Positions 40,235 through 44,708 of a stretch of 44,708 nucleotides of DNA are shown here, in pieces. The notes under the pieces are model-generated. The model saw only the letters and a list, made by a program, of their open reading frames with translations, ran no database searches and was not told the DNA's origin. Position 1 is the first letter of the stretch; each line of letters opens with the position of its first letter. This DNA comes from an uncultured Alphaproteobacteria bacterium (lineage in GTDB: Bacteria; Pseudomonadota; Alphaproteobacteria; Methylaequorales; Methylaequoraceae): contig CABZAL010000008.1 in the NCBI GenBank assembly GCA_902523675.1, positions 1-44,708 of the forward strand, in the 5' to 3' direction. The position numbers were made by a program, and so were the translations under genes.

Positions 40235-41196
40235 AAGATATTTTTTTGATTAACAAATTTAATTATTTCTTTAAAAACTTTACTAGCTTTTAAACTCAAC
40301 ATTAACGATTTTTTTTGTTTGTAAGAAAATTGTTTGTTGTTCATAAGTTCTTCTGGAGTTTCTGGTGTACTTATGGTTATAGTCTTCTTACCCCAAGGTC
40401 TATACTGTCTAATATCACTAGGGCCAAAAAGACCTATTGTGGGAACATTCAAAGCTGCAGAAAAATGCATCAAACCTGAATCGTTTCCTATAAACAGATT
40501 GCACTCCTTTAAAACATAAAACATTTCATGGAGTTTTAATTTTCCAACAAAATTTATTACTTCTGTTTTATTAAAATTTTTACATATTAATTCAGCATCA
40601 GATACTTCCTGCTCAGAACCCAGAAAAATAAATTTATAATCTCTAAATTTTTTTTCTTTCATTAATTTTTGTATAAGTTCTATGAAATATTCACTAGGCC
40701 ATTGTTTTCCAATCCAATTAGCAGAGGCTGAAACTCCAACTAACTTTAATTTTTTTAAAAATCTAATTTTTTTAAATGAAGAGTGTTTCTTTTCTAAATT
40801 GATAAGGTTTAAATAAGGGTTATATACTTTGTTACTTACTAGTTTAGATGTCGATTCTACTTTATGTTGTATTTCAAATTTAGACTTTCTATAGATTTTA
40901 GTGTTTTTGGAAATTAAAAAAAAACCAGTTAATGATCCTCTTAAGTCAATGACTAATTCCCAAATATTAAAAAAAACCTTGTACCACACTAAAAACCAGT
41001 GAATTGAAAATTTTTTTTTTTTTAAAGATAAAACTCTATTTAATTGAGAATGATAACGAAATAAATCGTAAGGAATTTTTCCACAAATGAATGTTATTTT
41101 ACAATGTTCAAATTGACTTCTACAATAATCTATAAGACCTGAGGATAAAATACAATCGCCAAGACGATTAGATGAAATTATTAAAATTTTTTTCAT
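40231..41196 (-). CDS. Heptosyltransferase-like family 9 glycosyltransferase
   Basis: A 321-residue GT9 (ADP-heptose:LPS heptosyltransferase family) enzyme. The N-terminus ILIISSNRLGDCILSSGLIDYCR carries the GD motif near the acceptor. LVIDLRGSLTGF and GVSASANWIGKQWPSEYFIELIQKL lie in the middle, and the donor site is LFIGNDSGLMHFSAALNVPTIGLFGPSDIRQYRPWG. This block (GxDSGxxHxAAAxxxPxxxLFGPxDP) is the GT9 hallmark. It probably transfers heptose to the Kdo-lipid A inner core. First gene of the six-gene operon, divergent from ygfZ with a 46-nt promoter gap. Confidence 0.92.
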   Translation of the reverse strand: MKKILIISSNRLGDCILSSGLIDYCRSQFEHCKITFICGKIPYDLFRYHSQLNRVLSLKKKKFSIHWFLVWYKVFFNIWELVIDLRGSLTGFFLISKNTKIYRKSKFEIQHKVESTSKLVSNKVYNPYLNLINLEKKHSSFKKIRFLKKLKLVGVSASANWIGKQWPSEYFIELIQKLMKEKKFRDYKFIFLGSEQEVSDAELICKNFNKTEVINFVGKLKLHEMFYVLKECNLFIGNDSGLMHFSAALNVPTIGLFGPSDIRQYRPWGKKTITISTPETPEELMNNKQFSYKQKKSLMLSLKASKVFKEIIKFVNQKNIL

Positions 41197-41242
41197 ATAC
41201 TTTGAGACTATTGTATATTAAACATAAACAATAACACTTATT

Positions 41243-42115
41243 ATGATTAATACTAACCATTATTATCAATCTAAAAATAGTAAATTTTTAAAAATTGAAG
41301 GCACTGACAGAAAAAAATTTTTACAAGGTTTGATTTCTAATGACATTTATAAATTGGGACCACAAGTCGGAGTATATAGTGCTTTATTAACCCCGAAAGG
41401 GAAATTTTTGTTTGATTTTTTTTTAGCAGAACAAAGTAATAGTATTTTCCTTGAATGTGCATCAGATAAAATTGATTCGCTAAAATTAAAATTAAAAATT
41501 TACAAATTAAGATCTAATGTTGAAATTGAAAATTTTAACGAAAAACAAAGTTTCATATTATCTAAAACCTTAAAGCCCGAAATTGAAAAATTAAATCTTA
41601 ATAATCGGTTCTTTTATTTTGACGATCCTAGACTTCCTAAAAATTTTCTTAAACTCTATTGTTCGGAGAAAGATTTTAAAAAAATAAATAAAAATTTAAA
41701 TCTAAAGTTAATTGAAACAAAAGAATTTAAAAATTTTGAAATTAATAATTTTTTACCAAATTTTTCAGATTTAAAAGGAGAAGATAATTTTTTTTTACTT
41801 GAACTTAGATTTGATAAGCTAAATGGTATTTGCTGGAAAAAAGGGTGCTATATGGGACAAGAGTTAACGGCAAGAACAAAATACCGCGGGAATGTGAAAA
41901 AAAGAATATACGGAATTAAAATTGAAGGTAAATTAGATAAAAGGAAAAATGAAATTTTTTTAGATCAAAAAATAATAGGTCACTTGTTGATAGATAATGG
42001 ATATTTTGGAATTGCAATGATTAAAATTACAGATGAAGAAGTTTTAAGTTCTAAAATACAACTAAATTCTGGTAATGCAAAAATCTTTCCTATTGTTCCA
42101 AAATGGGCAATATAA
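41243..42115 (+). CDS. ygfZ: Folate-binding protein YgfZ
   Basis: A 290-residue folate-dependent protein related to the T protein of glycine cleavage. It supports repair and maturation of iron-sulfur enzymes and tRNA thiomethylation by MiaB. The YgfZ signature KGCYMGQELTARTKYRG is intact (K-G-C-Y-x-G-Q-E; Cys near residue 203), preceded by the N-terminal RKKFLQGLISNDIYKL and GVYSALLTPKGKFLFDFFL. The length is typical for alphaproteobacterial members (about 270-300). No fused domain. Convergent with meaB, 3 nt apart, and divergent from the heptosyltransferase gene. Confidence 0.93.
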   Translation: MINTNHYYQSKNSKFLKIEGTDRKKFLQGLISNDIYKLGPQVGVYSALLTPKGKFLFDFFLAEQSNSIFLECASDKIDSLKLKLKIYKLRSNVEIENFNEKQSFILSKTLKPEIEKLNLNNRFFYFDDPRLPKNFLKLYCSEKDFKKINKNLNLKLIETKEFKNFEINNFLPNFSDLKGEDNFFLLELRFDKLNGICWKKGCYMGQELTARTKYRGNVKKRIYGIKIEGKLDKRKNEIFLDQKIIGHLLIDNGYFGIAMIKITDEEVLSSKIQLNSGNAKIFPIVPKWAI

Positions 42116-42118
42116 AGT

Positions 42119-43039
42119 TTAATCAAATTTTACGTGAAGTCTATTTTCTAATTTTTTTAATAAAGAAAAAGGATTTTTTTCAATTTTAATTTGATTCTCA
42201 GTCAACTTAATACCTTCTATGCCAAATTTATTTCTTATAGTTCTTCTTATCCATTCAATATCCTGAAAAATCCTCGTATTTTTTAAAATTTTACTATTAT
42301 TCAGCCAAAGCCATCTTTTTTGAATTAAATATAATAAATCACTAACCCCTGAATTATTTTTTGATGAAATAGGTAAGATACCAATATCCCATTCAGACTT
42401 TTCTGATAGAAAACTTTTACTTGAAAGTAAATCTGACAGAGTAATTTGTGACAAATCCTTCAAGTCACTTTTTGTCACAACAATTATATCTGGAATCTCA
42501 ATTATTCCAGATTTCATAAATTGTATTGTATCCCCGCTTCCCGGTTGCACACAGTATATAACTGTATCAACAACATCCTCAATACTTATTTCAGACTGCC
42601 CAACACCAACTGTCTCAATTATAACGATATCAAATAATGATCTCATAACTATCATATAAGGGTATGTAAGTTCAGAAATTCCTCCTAGATAATCCTTAGC
42701 TGCCATAGATCTAATGAATACATGAGAATCTTTTGGATCTACATCAAATCTAGCTCTGTCTCCGAGAAGTGCACCGCCAGATTTTTGAGATGAAGGATCA
42801 ATTGCTAGAACTCCAACTGATAATGATTTATTCCTCAAGTTGGCAATTAATCTATTTATCATAGATGATTTTCCAACACCAGGAGGGCCAGTAATTCCTA
42901 ACACATGGGCATTTTGTTTGCTATGATATTTATCTAATAAACTAGCGATTTTTTTTTCATTTATTCCTTTTTCAATGTTTTCTAGAAACTTTGAAAGCTT
43001 CAGTTTTTCTTTAATATTAAACTTAATCTTATTCATCAC
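42119..43039 (-). CDS. meaB: Methylmalonyl-CoA mutase-associated GTPase MeaB
   Basis: A 306-residue G3E-family P-loop GTPase that loads and protects the B12 cofactor of methylmalonyl-CoA mutase. G1 P-loop ITGPPGVGKSSMINRL (about residues 49-64), then GVLAIDPSSQKSGGALLGDRARF. The G3-equivalent Asp/Glu block is IVIIETVGVGQSEISIEDVVD and the base-recognition motif is VVTKSDL. The C-terminal dimerisation arm is present but slightly short. This implies a methylmalonyl-CoA mutase (propionate pathway) elsewhere in the genome. The start overlaps the glyS stop by 11 nt, an odd pairing with no clear functional logic. Confidence 0.94.
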   Translation of the reverse strand: MMNKIKFNIKEKLKLSKFLENIEKGINEKKIASLLDKYHSKQNAHVLGITGPPGVGKSSMINRLIANLRNKSLSVGVLAIDPSSQKSGGALLGDRARFDVDPKDSHVFIRSMAAKDYLGGISELTYPYMIVMRSLFDIVIIETVGVGQSEISIEDVVDTVIYCVQPGSGDTIQFMKSGIIEIPDIIVVTKSDLKDLSQITLSDLLSSKSFLSEKSEWDIGILPISSKNNSGVSDLLYLIQKRWLWLNNSKILKNTRIFQDIEWIRRTIRNKFGIEGIKLTENQIKIEKNPFSLLKKLENRLHVKFD

Positions 43040-44708
43040 TGTCTTTGAGTTTTGAAAAATCGCATAATTGATTGAATGTGTTTATTGTAAAGGTTAATAA
43101 AGCTATTCTGTTTTTTTTTTTTAATTTATCATCGATATTAACCTTAACATTTTCAAAAAAAAGATTAATAAGTGGAGTAAGTTCAAAGATATTTTTTAGA
43201 CCTTCATCTAAATTCTTATTTAAATTCAGTTTTTTAATTTTATTGCGAATTTCGTTTACCTTGTCATATAATTTTTGTTCATACTTATCGCATAATTCGC
43301 TTTTCCTAATATCATTTTTTAATACCGGTTCTTTTAATATTGAGTCTATCCTTTTATAAGCAGCTAAAAATTTTCGTCCCTCTTTTTTATTCATTAACAT
43401 GCTTAAAGTTTTACTTTTATGAAATATTACATACGGATTTAATTCATCAATTTTGATGATAGAGCCTATAAAATCCTGTTTTATGCCTATAGATTGAAAA
43501 TAAACAACCATTCTTACGGTAATAAAAGTTATTATTTCATCAAGAATATATTTTTTTTTGCTTGATTCATGAAGATACAATGATAACGAATAATTAAGAA
43601 TTTTATAAAGATTAAAATCTATTTTATTTTCTAATAAAATACGGATTATACCTAAGGCTGATCTTCTTAACCCATATGGATCTTTTGAGCCAGTTGGTTT
43701 TTTTCCAATAAGGAATGCACCAACGATATCATCAATTTTGTTTGCTAGTGAAAGACAAATAGATAATTCAGATTTTGGACAAAAATCTTTTGCGGATATC
43801 GGTTTATACTGCTCAGTAAGTGCATCAGATTCCATAGTACTGTATCCTTGCGATCTTGAATAGTAAGACCCAACTACGCCTTGAAGAGAGGTAAATTCTT
43901 TAACCATTTCAGTAGTCAAATCACATTTTGAAATTAAAAATATTCTTTTGAAAATATCTTTAAAAGAGAAATCAAATATTACTTTGAGATGACTAGCTAA
44001 ATTCGAAATTCGTTGAGCTTGATCATGCAAAGAACCTAATCCCTCAAAATATGTTATTTTTTTTAACATATCTAATCTATCTATTAACTTGATCTGAAGA
44101 TCTTCTCTTATATAGAATAAGGCATCTTCAAATCTTGCCTTTAACACTTGTTCATTACCTCTTTTAATTTCATTTTTTGTATCTTTAGAATGATTACTAA
44201 CAAATGCAAAAACATTACTCAATTTGCCTTTTTGATCTTTAAAAGAGAAGTAATTTTGTTGGCCAGAAATTACTGTAACAAGAAAATCTTCAGGCATAGA
44301 AAAGAATCTTTTGTCAAATGTACCAAAAAAAATATTAGGTGATTCAACCAGTCGTGAAATAGTTTCAGTAAATTCCTCAGAAAAATTAAATTTAAGATTT
44401 AAAGAATTTGATACTTTTCTTAACTTTTCCTTTATTATTGTTTCTCTATCTTTATTGCTTAGAATAACCAATCTCTCCTCAAGTAACTTTCTGTAATTTT
44501 CAAAAGAATTACATTTAATTTTTTTTGAAGAGTAATAATAATTACCTATTGTTTCATTCGATGATTCAATTCCTGAAAATTGAAAAGGAATAATTTTGCT
44601 GTCCAATATACACAAAATATTTTTTATTGGTCTAATCCACTTTTCTCTAAGATTTGACCATCTCATTGACTTTTTCCAATTAAACTCTGACAAACATTTT
44701 GGTATAAA
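43029..44708 (-). CDS. glyS: Glycyl-tRNA synthetase beta subunit (partial, 5' end outside window)
   Basis: The beta subunit of the alpha2beta2 bacterial glycyl-tRNA synthetase, which carries tRNA-binding and HD-like domains. The frame is open to the right edge of the window (IPKCLSEFNWKKSMRWSN), matching the IPKxMRW region about 130 residues into full-length GlyS. A TTG at 44693 is therefore not the start, and about 130 N-terminal residues lie outside. Visible parts: KARFEDALFYIREDL, YFEGLGSLHDQAQRI, KCDLTTEMVKEFTSLQGVVGSYYSR, then LANKIDDIVGAFLIGKKPTGSKDPYGLRRSALGIIRIL and a helical anticodon-binding C-terminus. The alpha subunit gene glyQ is presumably just upstream, outside. Confidence 0.95.
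   Translation of the reverse strand, partial: FIPKCLSEFNWKKSMRWSNLREKWIRPIKNILCILDSKIIPFQFSGIESSNETIGNYYYSSKKIKCNSFENYRKLLEERLVILSNKDRETIIKEKLRKVSNSLNLKFNFSEEFTETISRLVESPNIFFGTFDKRFFSMPEDFLVTVISGQQNYFSFKDQKGKLSNVFAFVSNHSKDTKNEIKRGNEQVLKARFEDALFYIREDLQIKLIDRLDMLKKITYFEGLGSLHDQAQRISNLASHLKVIFDFSFKDIFKRIFLISKCDLTTEMVKEFTSLQGVVGSYYSRSQGYSTMESDALTEQYKPISAKDFCPKSELSICLSLANKIDDIVGAFLIGKKPTGSKDPYGLRRSALGIIRILLENKIDFNLYKILNYSLSLYLHESSKKKYILDEIITFITVRMVVYFQSIGIKQDFIGSIIKIDELNPYVIFHKSKTLSMLMNKKEGRKFLAAYKRIDSILKEPVLKNDIRKSELCDKYEQKLYDKVNEIRNKIKKLNLNKNLDEGLKNIFELTPLINLFFENVKVNIDDKLKKKNRIALLTFTINTFNQLCDFSKLKDSDE

Noticed and set aside
44694-44708. TTG at 44693 as the true glyS start
   Set aside because: The frame is open to the window edge and the sequence there matches the interior of GlyS, so the gene is cut by the window.
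1-44708. CRISPR arrays, rRNA, tmRNA, RNase P RNA, riboswitches
   Set aside because: No regularly spaced repeats and no recognisable conserved cores of these RNAs were found on either strand.

Overview
The window is a strongly AT-rich, tightly packed bacterial chromosome segment. Its gene content points to an alphaproteobacterium, probably a streamlined marine lineage of the SAR11/Pelagibacterales type or similar. The evidence is the murA-hisG-hisD-infA-maf order with a short-form HisG, the CoxE-like/MoxR pair, the alpha2beta2-type glycyl-tRNA synthetase, MeaB, nickel superoxide dismutase, YgfZ, and many 1-8 nt start/stop overlaps. The lineage is inferred from gene families and composition only; no database search was possible.

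Layout. 1-5013 (minus strand): the 5' part of an aldehyde dehydrogenase gene (its 3' end is outside the window), then an FMN reductase, a DUF2237 protein, an unknown Lys-rich protein, a GNAT acetyltransferase, yidD and cysS. 5118-13052: an orphan ParA-like ATPase, two secreted MORN-type proteins, a membrane-anchored metallophosphoesterase, a photolyase-like protein with unusual domain order, a YugP-type zinc peptidase, a YtoQ protein, and the CoxE-like VWA/MoxR pair. 13137-15082: a periplasmic M23 peptidase, a small membrane protein, and the sodN-sodX pair (nickel SOD and its maturation peptidase).

15212-18606 is the accessory region. It lies directly downstream of glmS and is punctuated by copies of the glmS 3' end: one recodes DQPRNLVKFLTVE-stop against the native DQPRNLAKSVTVE-stop, and two are shorter. 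This looks like repeated insertion at a glmS attachment site. Cargo includes an HNH nuclease overlapping a HIT-family hydrolase, a secreted protein, a broken lipoprotein gene, and a decapitated secretory leader. Two small recombinase-C-terminal-domain-like ORFs sit at the two ends and read inward. This is the best candidate here for an undescribed system (defence or mobile module).

18607-31992: glmS-glmU (UDP-GlcNAc supply), a HAD phosphatase, a TsaC/Sua5 protein, an FAD-linked 2-hydroxyacid dehydrogenase, a glycosyltransferase, a lipoprotein, tRNA-Phe, and the long minus-strand run MazG / small basic protein / dcd / murA / hisG / hisD / infA / maf. 32141-34366: a small plus-strand group of an unknown protein, an aberrant tRNA-Thr(GGT) with encoded CCA, an 81-aa membrane protein, a dicarboxylate/glutamate-type symporter and a 56-aa protein.

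34363-41196 is a six-gene minus-strand operon with every junction overlapping: heptosyltransferase-like GT9, WaaE-like GT2, two GT4 enzymes, asparagine synthetase and a dihydroorotase-like enzyme. The first four probably build LPS core. 41243-44708 holds ygfZ, meaB and the 3' three quarters of glyS. No CRISPR array, rRNA, intact transposase or intact integrase was seen.
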